64,000 bases of DNA from assembly GCF_901000735.1 (NCBI RefSeq), contig NC_081542.1, positions 25,745,093 through 25,809,092 of the forward strand. Direction: 5' to 3'. Position 1 is the first letter of the stretch. Each line of letters begins with the position of its first letter. The position numbers were made by a program, and so were the translations under genes. The notes under the pieces were generated by a model, which made no database searches, had not been told where the DNA came from, and was given only the letters and a program-made list of their open reading frames with translations. The DNA comes from Corylus avellana (Eukaryota > Streptophyta > Magnoliopsida > Fagales > Betulaceae). Shown one piece after another: positions 22,810 through 34,064 of this stretch.

Positions 22810-23140
22810 GAGTTGATAATTTTTCATAATATTGTAAATTTCATATGAACTAAATATAAAATTAAAGAGTTAAGATTGAAAAGTCTGATTCGATTAATTA
22901 AATTGGTCAATTTATGGTTAATATATATAGTCTTATACACATGCATCGACACAATTTAAACTTGACACACGATATACTGGTTAACAATTTTTTATATGAT
23001 TTGCGAATTTGACACGAACTTAATACAAAATTAGAGAGCTATTGTTGATGGGTTTGACCCGTTTAATTAAATAATTTAGATTGTAATTGATTTATATAGT
23101 TTTATACTTATGTATTGACAATTTGACACGACCCACTCAA
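22810..23140. repeat. GACACG-rich dispersed tandem repeat, two units
   Basis: Two diverged units of about 150-170 bp, each with tgatttgcgaa/gacacgaac, a run of aaaattaGAG, GTTTAATTAAAT and a tail gttttatac..gacac. The same family appears at 26600-27005, 48010-48510 and 51060-51350. No coding potential. Confidence 0.6.
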
Positions 23141-23984
23141 TTAGGGAGAAGAGAGAGAAACACCAAATACTTTTTTGTGTTTACAAAAAGAAAAAGAAAA
23201 AAAGGAATAGAGATAATAACTAGGTTATATCATTAATGATACATATTAGGAGTATATAAAAGGAACAGGATCTTCTCTGGTCCAAAATGGACAGGAGAAT
23301 ATCCAGTTCATGATTATGATTTATTTTAAAAATTTTAGAGTTATAAATGAGACACTTGTCCCACTAATAAAAAATAATAATAAAATATTATTTCATATTA
23401 AAACAAATATAAAATAAAATAATAAGGGGTCCTTCTAAGGTGGCCGAAGCTACCCCATGGCCCTTGGGGGTGGTCCGGCCACCTACAACCTCTCAAATTC
23501 ATGTGAAATAGAGAAAATTTATTTTTTGATCAAAATCTATTTTCTTAATAGTATACATAATGCTATGTGGTAAATATATTACCATGTCGTTTAAAAATTA
23601 TAAATAACTTAGCACTATTTTACATGTATCAGATGTAACAAAATAAAATATTGATCATATGAAATAATATTCTTGTTTAAAAAAGAAAATGTAAAATATG
23701 TATAAATAACAATTGTTATTTATAATATGATTCTATATTTAAGCACAAAGAAAACACGTTGAATGAATGAGCGGCTTGTCAGTCTCATGGCAGGCAATTT
23801 ATTAAGTTTTGCCGTCTAATTAATTGGAATCGCGGCTACAAAGTTCAGTAAACGTCTCGATTATTTTGTTTTGTCGCTCTCAAAGGGGAATAGATATCCG
23901 ATATACTCAAGATTTTTGTTCCGGTACTTTATTACAAAAATTTCTTAGTACCAAAAATTATAAAAATTTATGTCCATTGTATGT

Positions 23985-24590
23985 TCGGTTTTTGCTTAGA
24001 GCTTTTTTTTTCTCTTAATTCTCCATAGCACAGTGCCCGTCGAGACTCCACCTTGCCATTTTCACTATGCTTTCGATCTCCACCGCATCTATCCATCGCC
24101 CTTTTTTTCACGCTGCTGGCAACCTCCTCCGCTCCTTGCTCCGATGTTTGGTGCTGTGTTGTGATTTTTTTTTCCTATATTTTCTTGCTTGTTTTGTTGT
24201 CTTGGCGTTTGGGCTTAGGACGTGAATACTTTTCTGGCCTTTTAGGTCAAGAATTAATAGTTTTGGCATGGTGCTTTTGTTCATGCATAGAGAATAGCTA
24301 CCTATATCTTGAATTGAGTCTGCACCGGACAGATCAATTTTATAAGCTGAAGATTGGACATGGGTTAGTGGATATAGACGTCATAGGATTTCAATGTAAT
24401 TTGTATGTTTTTTTACCTCTATGACGTGTAATCCTTTAGCTCCAACTATAAATTTCAGAGCTTTATCCTCTGTGATTGTAAGAGCTTTTATGCTCTTGAT
24501 TATTCATGAAAAAAATCGGAATGAATTTCTCTTAAAAAAAATAAATAAAAAAAAAAAAAAGAAGAAGAAGAAGAAGGAGGAAGAGTTTAT
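23985..24590 (+). mobile_element. LINE-type retroposon 3' end, copy A
   Basis: A 0.6-kb sequence ending in a long A-rich tail (24533-24560). It is homologous, in opposite orientation, to the copy at 42651-43265. Shared translated pieces include WCFCSCIENSYLY/WCFCSCLENGYLY, SLHRTDQF/SLHRANLF, DVIGFQC/DDIGFQC and IVRAFMLLIIH. Conserved DNA at the 3' end is TGCTCTTGATTATTCA then GGAATGAATTTCTC. The ORF here (24053-24424) is transposon-derived. Confidence 0.65.
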
Positions 24591-25591
24591 TGTACTTAAA
24601 AGTAAAGGAAATGTAACTTAATGTTGATTTTAGCGAAATAAAACATACTATAAAGATTCTTTTCTTTAACCTTTATGAATTAAACAGCTGGTAAAGAAAA
24701 TCAATGTTTTTAAGCCCCATTTGTTTCCACGTACATTTTTATTTTATTTTTGTTGAAAATTGTTTTTAGCTAAAACAATTTTCGACATTTTGGCTTGTAT
24801 GGAGAAATCCACAAACATTTTTTATATTTCCATATAATTAGAGGATATGGGAGAAAAAGAGACAACCAAGAGGAGTTTAAGAGAAAGAAAGCACATTAAA
24901 GGCCTTCTGAGTGAAATTGAGATATAGTACAATTGACTATTTATGTTGCTTACAATATGGGCAAGCAATTATGAGAGAGTTATTGCGAGACTCGCATATC
25001 TTGACAGATGTACGGGTAATCCGAGACATCTGCAGATAGGCCTATAATGGGTATTTTCAAAGATATGAGAGAGCAGCAAAAAAAGTTACTTAGACGAGAA
25101 ACGTAAAGTATTTTATGCCCCGTGAACATCAGTTTTGTCAATCAACTAAAAACATTTTCAAACTAACTAATATTTACCCTATGTCAAACATATTTGAAAA
25201 AAAAAAAAAAATTATATATTTTCAAAAAATATTTTATGTTTCTCTAAATTAGAGATATACCTATCAAATTAAGGTGGTCCTTTTCCATTACATAGTGATA
25301 GCAATCACAACAATTATACATTCCTCTTCCACTTGCCCTCATGGATCTTGCAATCGAATAGACTAATAAATGCCTTCACTCTAAAGTTGTACGAATTTGC
25401 TTATTAAAGTGGGAATGGAGAAATCATTTTTCAGCTATTTATTTGTTGTCCACATTTTTGGTGCCATCCTTGTTATCATATCATACTCACCTTCGTCTTC
25501 TACTTTATTACATTGTTCCTACTCTTCCACCTAATCACTTTAATGTTGAAATCGCAATACAGATGCGACAAATTTTTTTTCCAAACTAAAG

Positions 25592-25784
25592 CGGAAGAAT
25601 TTTCTTCAATTTAATCTATAAAAGTAACATGTGTTCATTTTTTTTAATAATACGTGAAATGCACATGAATTTTTAATAAAATTTATTTTAACTTTATTTA
25701 TGTTATTAAAAAAAATATGTACATCTCACATGTTTATAGGACACATATAACTTTTATAAATTAGGTTGAAGGAAATTCTTTTGT
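25592..25784. mobile_element. Short inverted-repeat element (MITE-like)
   Basis: The left arm GAATTTTCTTCAATTTAATC and the reverse complement of the right arm GAATTTCCTTCAACCTAATT, both followed by TATAAAAGT, form a hairpin of about 40-50 bp per arm around an AT-rich centre. Target duplication not identified. Confidence 0.5.
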
Positions 25785-26599
25785 CAATCCTAACGTAGGA
25801 GTTTGTTTGTTTGTTTTTAGAGAATATTGCATGGGGATTAAGAGATTTTTTTTTTTTAGTGTTTAGTGTTTATTGGCAGAACTTATTTGTATACTCTTAA
25901 AATATTTGTGTTTTAACTGAAGGATTCATGCATATGTTCATCCAAATCCTCTGCCTAATTTCATACTCTAAATATGTGCTTTTTGGTGAAAAAGGCAACC
26001 AAACTTTTGACACTTAGTTTAGTTTTGGATTCAAATGATGCTTATTATAATTGTTTAAAAGTTGTGATGTATGTAATATTGCAAAAAAATATTATCTTCT
26101 TGATTTTTTTTTAGCAAGAGAAAATTAATTTGAGACTTCAGCTGAAGCATTTTGAACATCATGTACTTAATTGTCTAATTTTTTTTTATTATTTTTTTTT
26201 TTAAAATTGTCTTATGTTGTAAAATTATGTTGAGGATTGTACAAAAGGAAAAATCAAAAGCATATACCATCTTATTGATAAATTGATTCACATTGTTTTG
26301 ATTATTCAATTGTCTAAAACGACTACCAAATGAGTGAAAGTCATTGATAACAAGATGGATGATAAGTTTCTTGGAAATAACTTAGTTGCCTGCCATCCCC
26401 AATGGCCACCCCTAAAGGGTTTGGGGGTGGTTTGGGCCCTCCAAAGTTTTATGTATTATGTTTATATATATATATAGTGTAAAACTATAGTATATAAAGA
26501 GAAAAAATTATCTTATTATTACATTTTATTTCAGCCCCTCCAAAGTTAAATTTGTAGCTTTGCAACCGGTTACATTTGTTAACAAATTGTAAAAGAGTT

Positions 26600-27005
26600 A
26601 TAGGTAGGGTTGGCAAAACAGGTTAACATGTTGGGTTCGTGTCAACCCGTTTACGCCAACTAGAATACGATACGTTTATTAAATGGGAAACCCATTCATG
26701 ACATGAACTCGTTTAAGTTAAACCCTAACCCTAAAGCTAGGTGTCATGTTCGTGTCAGGTTTGCGGGTCGTATGTTAAATTGTCAATCATAAATTAAGTT
26801 AAACTTAAAATTTACTTTAAAAAATAAAAATAAAAATTGTTTTAAAAAATAGATTGTATAAAAGTGTCAACCCACGAACCCGTTTATGTCAAACTCGAAC
26901 ACGACACGTTACCCGTTTATGAACCAAACCCGTTTAACCTAAACCCTAACCCTAAAATTACGTATTGTGTCCGTGTGGGGTTCGCGGGTTAAATTGTCAG
27001 CCCAA
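26600..27005. repeat. GACACG-rich dispersed repeat abutting the PFD6 promoter
   Basis: Two related half-units (about 26645-26790 and 26860-27005) with GGGTTCGTGTCAACCCG, CCCGTTTA and TTGCGGGT/TTCGCGGGT elements. Each contains AAACCCTAACCCTAAA, a telomere-like motif. The repeat ends only about 165 bases before the PFD6 start codon. Confidence 0.6.
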
Positions 27006-27167
27006 CTTATATGTCCAATATTTTTCAAAATACCATTTATTTTTCTGGGCTTGAAGGCCCAAATAGCCTTAATCTTGTTCAATTCTAGCCCTCAATACCT
27101 GGCCCTATTCTTGTTCAAATCAAGGAAGGCAACAGCAGAAGAAGAAGAAGCAGAGCAGCGAACACAA

Positions 27168-30100
27168 ATGGCTTCCCCAAGCGCTCTTCGAGAGCTACAG
27201 CGTGATTTGGAGACCAAGGCTAACGATCTTAGCAAACTCCAAAAAGGCAAGCAATACTTCCAGTCCTATCCTTTTTCATATCCTTACCTATCTCTCCCTC
27301 CAATTAACCCTAAGCCCCTCAAAGAATTTCAATTTCCTCCATTGTCATTCATATATGTGTTTGTGTTTGTGTGTGTATGTATGCATGTTTTTAATTGAAT
27401 CCCTTGGATGTTTTATACTTTGTCAGATATTGCGAAGAATCACCAAGTGAGAAAGAAGTACACTATCCAGCTCGGCGAGAACGAGCTCGTCCTCAAGGTT
27501 TCTTCCTTTTGATCTCGTACTTGTTTTTCTGTTTGGTTATTGGGAAAGTGAAGGAGAGTGATAAGAAAATGAGTTTTTTTAGCTGTTAAACTTCTTGTTG
27601 ATATGATATTTGTAAGTTGAGAAGCTGTTTGGCTTATGTTTTGAAAGTGTTTTGTTTCTTTAAATTTTCCAAAATGCCATGATGCTTGTATTGGATTTGA
27701 TGGAATGAAGGATTCTAAGGTTGTTTTGTTTTTTAGCGAACTTAACGTTGTTATAATCTGTATAGTCTAATTATGAGTAGTATCAATTAGGTTTGAACAC
27801 TTTGTGCGTGTTTATAGGAATTGGATCTGCTGAAAGAAGATGCAAATGTCTACAAATTGATCGGTCCGGTGCTTGTGAAGCAGGATTTGGCAGAGGCGAA
27901 TGCGAATGTGCGCAAGAGAATCGAATATATCTCTGCTGAATTGTATGCTTCTGATGCTTTACTTCGTTTGTTACTAATTCTAGCAATCGGATAAGATATA
28001 AATGTAGATGATAGTTTTTGGTCATTTTCCTAGTTAATTTTGCAGGATGTGGTTACCACCCATAAAAAAACCACACTTAATCGTCTTGAATGGTAGCTTC
28101 ATGTAGATTATTTTGGTAACTTATCAAAAAAAAAAAAAAAAAGAATGGTAGCTTCATGTATCTTTTCTAACTTCTTCTTCAAATATGGAATGGAAGTGAT
28201 TTTCTCAGAAGAGAGTCCTTGGGTTCTCAATTAGTTTTTTAAATCTAGAAGCTTGACTAGGAATCCAGGATAGTTTATTGTAAAAAAATGTATGTTAATG
28301 TGTTTCCTGTCTTTCAAAATTATGACTGAAGGTGGGAATTTACAACCAATGACAAATAGATCTCCTTCAGTTTGAATTTACCCCATTGGTTGGAAACCAA
28401 CGGCAATAAACAGAATGAGAAATGCTGAATATTATCGCAAAAGGTCTTTCATATATCTTTAGTACACCACCTCATAAAAGTAACTTGATGCATATTCCAG
28501 TCAAAAACAGGTGTCATGGGGCTTGAATTTCTTTCACGCTCATGCAGCCTGTAATGTTCTCTTTTTCCTGTTTTAATTCATGTAAAGATTCACTCTTTCA
28601 ATGTTATTATGCTTGTGAGAAACTTCTTTTTTGAATTTTCAGGTTGGATTGTTTCCTGCCGTTACTTTTTTTCCCCTACTATTTATTTATTTGCTAGATG
28701 TTTTCCACTATTACTTGGTGGGTTGAAACTGGCTAGACATATTCTATGAAGACTGTTATTCAAATACTTTGTGGGATGTAATTTTTTCCTGTTCTGGTGG
28801 ATTAGCTCACCTCTTATAAGTAAATATTTAGGCACTTATTTGACAAAGAATTTACTCTTGCATTTACTTTCTCTTCCTCCTCTTCCTCATCTTCTTCTTC
28901 TTGTCATTGTTGTCATTAATCTCATCATTATAATAGTATTGTTGCTCTTGCTGCATACCTTTGACCGTAAAACTTTTTATGCATAACAGGAAACGACTTG
29001 ATGGAACTGTTCAAGATTTGGAGGAGAAGCAAAATAGCAAGAAAGATGCGGTTTGTATTCTTCCTTTTCACTCTTACACACACATGCACTCAACGTTCTC
29101 ATGATTACTAACTCTTACACACACATGCACTCAACGTTCTCATGATTACTAAGTCATTTCATTTTGACCTTGGGTTCTTAAGGTCAATGTGATGTGATTG
29201 TCTTTTCAAGTTCATTGTACTCATGATAATAGGTTGTGATTTGGTGAAGAATCTTGATGTAAAAATTTCCATTTCAACTTTTATTTTGATGGAATATAAA
29301 AAATTTGAAGTTTATAGTTACATTAGGACATATAAATAGATGTTCATACAAATTTCTTCTAGTTAGAAGCTTGTACTGTGGGATGTCTTCTGGAGACAGC
29401 ATTGTGATATTGAACTGTGAAATAATAAAATTTTATTGAGACAGTTGAGTAAAAGTAATATAGTGCATTCGAATTGTGAAATTTACCATAAGAAAGATGC
29501 ACGTGTTGGGTACTTTTAACTAATGAGGAGGTAGCTATTGTAGCTATTTGATATAAACTTAAATATTTTATTTTTATACATTTCAATAACCTTTTATTGC
29601 AAAACTTCTTATAGTTGTTTGTACTTGGAGATGTTTCTTACATGAACAGTACTTGTTTGATCTTTTTCAGGATTAAACCATGATCTTGGGAGTAATTTGT
29701 GCATGGTGTTTATGATAAATGAAAGTTTTAGATTTCTTGCTTAGGAAGTTAGTATATTTTGGATTGTAGGTTTACTTCTTGCGACTTCTAACATGTTATT
29801 ATTCTTGTAACCAAAAGCAATAGCTAGGAATTGTCCTTGCATTAGTTGATTTTGTTTTTGTGGTCTAAAAGTGAAAAAAAAAAAAAACCCTCCCAAACCA
29901 GATTTTCCTTCTTGCTTTCTATGCTTCTCTTTTTTGTTTTTGCTACTTACGGTGGAGTTGATTAGTGTAAAATCCTGACACCAAGGTTGTCTTCCAGTTT
30001 GTCTTGATGCTTTGTAGCTGAAATATGGTTGCTTCATTTTCTTTTTCAAATTTTCTGAGAAATAGTTCATTTATATTTTAGTGAATTAACATCTTTGTAT

Positions 30101-30281
30101 ACTTTGGTTAAAGATCAATGGTATTTCGCTAATAAATATAGCTACACAATAGGGATGTTGCAGTGGTATGAACATATATTTCAGTCAGAAATTAATTGCT
30201 TTTACCGGTTTGGTCACGTTGCAGGTATTAAAGGTACAACAGAGGATTCAATCTCTCCAGGCTGGAAAAGCCAAGGTCTAG
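27168..30281 (+). CDS. PFD6: Prefoldin subunit 6 (beta-type prefoldin)
   Basis: Beta-class subunit of the heterohexameric prefoldin co-chaperone, which hands unfolded actin and tubulin to the cytosolic chaperonin. Five exons, 130 residues, close to the family's usual length: 27168-27246, 27427-27497, 27818-27942, 28990-29050, 30225-30281. An N-terminal helix (LRELQRDLETKANDLSKLQK) and C-terminal helix (VLKVQQRIQSLQAGKAK) form the coiled coil. Between them is the beta-hairpin part with QLGENELVLKELDLL and GPVLVKQDLAEA. Intron 1 has a GC donor (AAAAG|GCAAGC), required to join LQK to DIAKNHQ. The stop comes one codon after AAG in AAGGTCTAG, so the protein ends AKV. A purine-rich leader (GAAGAAGAAG) precedes the ATG. 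Confidence 0.95.
28088..28160 (+). mobile_element. Minimal LINE-tail insertion with 18-bp target duplication in PFD6 intron 3
   Basis: GAATGGTAGCTTCATGTA occurs at 28088-28105 and exactly again at 28143-28160. Between them lie 20 bases ending GGTAACTTATC and 17 A. This is the product expected from target-primed reverse transcription that stopped almost at once after the poly-A tail. Confidence 0.82.
29071..29152. repeat. Perfect 41-bp tandem duplication in PFD6 intron 4
   Basis: The 41 bases from 29071 to 29111 (starting CTCTTACACACACATG) are repeated without a mismatch at 29112-29152, just 21 bases downstream of the exon 4 donor. Identity implies a recent event. Confidence 0.92.
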
Positions 30282-30714
30282 TTTGCTTTCACACTAATTT
30301 TCGAGCTCTAATGTGTTTTATAAATCTTTGTGGAGGCTTGGATGTAGTTACTTGTTTCTATTTGAAGCTGCATTGTCACTAGCAACTGTTGGATGTTAAA
30401 TTGTTTGTACCAAATTTCAATTTCTTTTTTGTTTCTGGGGATCTGGGATTTACTAAAAGTTAAACGAAAACAGGATGCTTTGCCATTAAACAGATTAAAC
30501 AAATGATGAATTACTATCGTAGACACTGCTGTACAATATTAATGTTTGTGTACACACTTAGGTGAAGGTTCCCCAAATTTGAAGTTTTGATTGGTGATTA
30601 GAAGGTTCCCTAAATTAGTGTTTTGAGTAGAATTGGATTTTGATTTTCTGACCAAATATAAAACCAAACAAACAAAGTCTATCAAGGGATCAGGGAAGGA
30701 GCTGCTCAATGTTG

Positions 30715-30960
30715 CTTTCGGCTTGATTAGTGGGAGCGGTCCATTTGACTAAGTTGTGAGCAACAAGGTTTGATTGGTGGAAGCAGCCCATTTGCGTAAG
30801 TTGTGGGCAACAAAATTAGCAATATGATGAATTTTCCCAGCTGTCCAAGCCTTAGAGATCGAGGAGACTATGGATGTATTGTATAAGCAGGGGACAATCT
30901 CATACTATTTTAAATCCAAAAATTACAGATCAGAAAACAATTCCAGACTCTACTGCGATT
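30715..30960 (-). pseudogene. LINE RNase H (RVT_3-like) C-terminal fragment
   Basis: On the minus strand the translation contains GKIHHIANFVAHNLRKWAAS, matching the ANxVAHxLAKWA motif at the end of plant LINE RNase H domains. A second diverged copy, LVAHNLVKWTAPTNQA, follows it, so the motif was internally duplicated. Stops interrupt it. Confidence 0.5.
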
Positions 30961-30999
30961 TGTGCCAGGATGCCTCAAGCTAAAGACTAGAGGGATGTT

Positions 31000-31900
31000 T
31001 TATAACGTTTGGATACCATATGCTGGCCATTGGAAGAATTTATTATGGAGAGATGTTTTATCTACCCAGCGCGGCATTAGGGAAGGAGGGAAGAGCTATA
31101 CCTCCTCCCCCTCTCTTCCTCCGTGGAGTCTTCCCGCTCCCTCTGTGGAGATTCTCCACCTCTTTGGAAAAGGCTTCTCAATCCCAAGTGAATTCAAACT
31201 GGGGAGAAGAGAGCTCTACCTCTACCTCTACCTCATACCTTTTTCTGTTTTGTTTTTTCTTCCTCTTTTTCCCCCTTTTTTGTCTGTGTCTTGGGAGCCA
31301 ACACCAAGACACAGACATAGATGCCTCCTTCCACCGCCGGTGCTACCTACAAGGCACCACGACATGCGTGGACTATACGGGCGTTGATACCTTTTTCTAT
31401 TTCTTGTAGTGGATCTTTGGCCTCCCTCCACCTTCTCCTCTAGATCTCTTTAAACAATGCCCTGCCTTTATACCTATGAAGACTCCCAGATTTAGAAGCA
31501 TATCCAATTGCAATGTCCACTAAGCATCCTCCATCGGGCACCTCCCTCCTCAGACGTCGTGGTGTTGCTTATCTTTGGCGGCTTTAGTCTAGATATTATT
31601 AGTGCTATCCTCTCTGTTGTGGCTTCTAAGTTCTTTTGCAGTTGCAGTAGGTGTCCACGTGTCTTTCCAGGTAGTCCGCCCAATGCACTGCCTAAAAAAT
31701 CGTTGTTTTTGATGACCTCTTTCTTGGATTGTGCGCCAATAAAGTATTGGGCCGACCCATTTATTTGTTCTATTCCTAAATGTTGTTAAGTTTTATTATT
31801 AACTGTAATGTTTATACTGGGGTCTTTGTTGGGGTGCCCCACCCCCTCTTTATGTATTTTTCTTTAATAATAGCTAATTTCTATTAATTATGAAAATACA
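31000..31900 (+). mobile_element. Probable LINE 3' region
   Basis: A GC-richer block with several short overlapping ORFs ends in TTAATAATAGCTAATTTC, an A-rich simple tail, typical of plant LINE 3' UTRs. None of the ORFs shows a domain. Borders and target duplication were not found. Confidence 0.35.
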
Positions 31901-32902
31901 ATTTTTTACTAATCAGACACTAAAACTATTGAGGTTGTATGATTTACTAAACAGACAGTAAATAATACAAAGGGATTTGCCATGGCTTACTCAAAATCCT
32001 TTTGTATTTTAACAATTTCTTAATAATTAGGTTACGTTTTCTTAGCAACAGAACTCTTTATCTTTTTTCCAAAATAGAAAAAAAATCTGAGGTTGTTGTA
32101 TATGAAATGGAAGACTACTACATACATATAAAGAGTAACCAGAAGTTGCACCATCTATTGGTGAGTTTGGTCTTTATATGGATATCCTATCTATATCCCA
32201 TAAGATCAAGGATATTTCGAAGAGATTAATTTGATATAATTGCTAAAGAAAGAAGAAAAAGAAAAAAGGAAAATTCCATCTCCACATCCAAGTTAATGGC
32301 GGTAGGCCACGCCCATAAAACAACTTCCTTGCCCAAACACCCCCAACGGTGGAGAAGCTCTAGCAAGTCACGAATTTAACGGCTACTAAAATTTTCCCTT
32401 AATAATATCTTGATTCCTTTGGCTCTAGAAGTGACAAGTTTGGATTAATTATTGTTAAAAAAAAAAAAAAAAATCTAACGATCAGTTGGTATTACGACGT
32501 TAGTATTATAGGTACTAAATTACCACTTATCATAAAAGTTTAGGCTGATAAAAAGAGATGGATTTAATCATTTAAAATCAATACTTTAACACTTTTTCTA
32601 ACGTGTGAGCTTAAAAAGGTGAGACCTAAGACGTAAAATATTTAATTAAAATGGCTAAATCATCACTTATTTCAAAAGCCTAAACGGATAAGAAAAAATG
32701 AATTTAATTATTTAATCAATACTTTATTAATACTGAGATAGTTGTGAGATATCTAAAATGATATTATTAAGGAAGAGGTCTTTCCGAAAGAAATTTCTTG
32801 TGTATCTTGATGTTATTTCTGTTGAGCTACTTAAATTGATTTATATATAAGAGATGCTTGAAAAAAAAAAAAAAAAATTATAGCCCTTGTATCCCTAAAA
32901 TA

Positions 32903-33075
32903 GAGTAATGATTTAGTGGATACCGGCGTGCATGAACAGTGTGCACGCCGGTGTTATAATATTATAAAATATTATTAAAATAATATTTAAACTGTAAAAA
33001 AATAAAAATAAAATAATATTATAACACCGGCGTGCACACTATTCATGCACACCGGTGTTCCCTAAATCACTACTC
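32903..33075. mobile_element. GAGTAATG-type MITE, 173 bp, with nested palindromes
   Basis: It starts GAGTAATGATTTAG and ends CTAAATCACTACTC. CCTAAAATA (32894-32902) and CCTAGAATA (33076-33084) are a 9-bp duplication with one mismatch. Arms of about 60 bp pair along nearly their whole length. Each arm itself contains a smaller palindrome (ACCGGCGTGCA...TGCACGCCGGT). Confidence 0.75.
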
Positions 33076-33426
33076 CCTAGAATAAAGATATAAGATTGCT
33101 ATAATTTGGTGTAACTTTGTCGGTAGGATTCGATTCAAAGAAAAGAGCTCCCACAATGAATGTATTGAGGATTTCCAGCACTGGCCGCTTTGTCGTTATT
33201 TCTTAGGCCATCCACCCGAAGACATCGCTTAATGACTAAAGGCTGGAATTCTCTTTTTGCTTCCTACGGCTGAAAATAGGGCTAAAAGTTGATTGATGTC
33301 AATTCATGATACCCATATGGTGGGGATTTTTTATTTTTTTTATTATTTTTTTAATTTTTGTAAATTATATGGTGAGGATTGAGTTTAAACCAAGAGAAAA
33401 ATGCTAAAAATTATTATTTCAATCAT

Positions 33427-33460
<34 letters not shown>

Positions 33461-33528
33461 TCTCTGTATAGTGAACGGGTGAATTTATCATTAAATTTGT
33501 GTGAGACTCATGAATTCACAAATCTAGT

Positions 33529-33960
33529 CACTACAGGAAAATCAGTCTTTAGCGACGACCCAAAGTTGTTGCTAAAGGCCCACAAGTCGTCGCTAATTAA
33601 CATCAACGATGACTATGGCCGTCGCTCCCAGTCGTTGCAAGTAATCCGTCGATAAAGACTTAATAGCAACGACCATTCATGTCGTCGTTGTTGATAGTCA
33701 GTAGCCACGACATATGTCGTCGCGCTGATGATCGTCGTCTTCTACATCAAATGCTTTTGTTTTTGGCTGATTAATGTTTTAAATTGTTTACATACCAGTG
33801 ACGACATCGTGTTGTCACTGTTCTCAATTTTTATTTTTTATGTTTGAAAATTGTAAAATTAGCGACGAGAACAAAAGTTGTCGCTGTTGCTAACATATTA
33901 GCGACTACGTTGGGGTCGTCGCTAAAAATATGGTCGCTAAAGACCAATTTTCTTGTAGTG
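33529..33960. mobile_element. CACTA-type non-autonomous element, 432 bp
   Basis: The ends are CACTACAGGAAAATCAGTCT and, inverted, CACTACAAGAAAATTGGTCT, both leading into CTTTAGCGAC. CACTACAAGAAAA is the hallmark CACTA terminus. Inside are at least eight GTCGTCGC/GCGACGAC subterminal motifs in both orientations. Flanking triplets AGT and AAT differ by one base, so the 3-bp duplication is imperfect. Confidence 0.75.
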
Positions 33961-34064
33961 AATGGTGAATTAATTGGATTTGCAAAAACAAAAAAAATAA
34001 TTGAATGAATGATGCATAACATATCTCAAAGCAAAAAGGTTATCATTATATAGAAGAAGGCTAG

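Larger units (their letters stand above)
22301..27167. other. Intergenic region between divergent DUF642 and PFD6 genes
   Basis: 4.9 kb without a supported gene. It contains the DUF642 promoter (22301-22430), two blocks of a GACACG-rich dispersed repeat (22810-23140 and 26600-27005), a LINE 3' end (23985-24590) and an inverted-repeat element (25592-25784). Conserved GGTGGCC-type repeat pieces occur near 23440 and 26390. The rest is AT-rich without recognisable features. Confidence 0.65.

Noticed and set aside
30271..30281. A further PFD6 exon after AAG|GTCTAG
   Set aside because: The direct stop gives 130 residues ending GKAKV, the normal family length; no downstream acceptor is needed.
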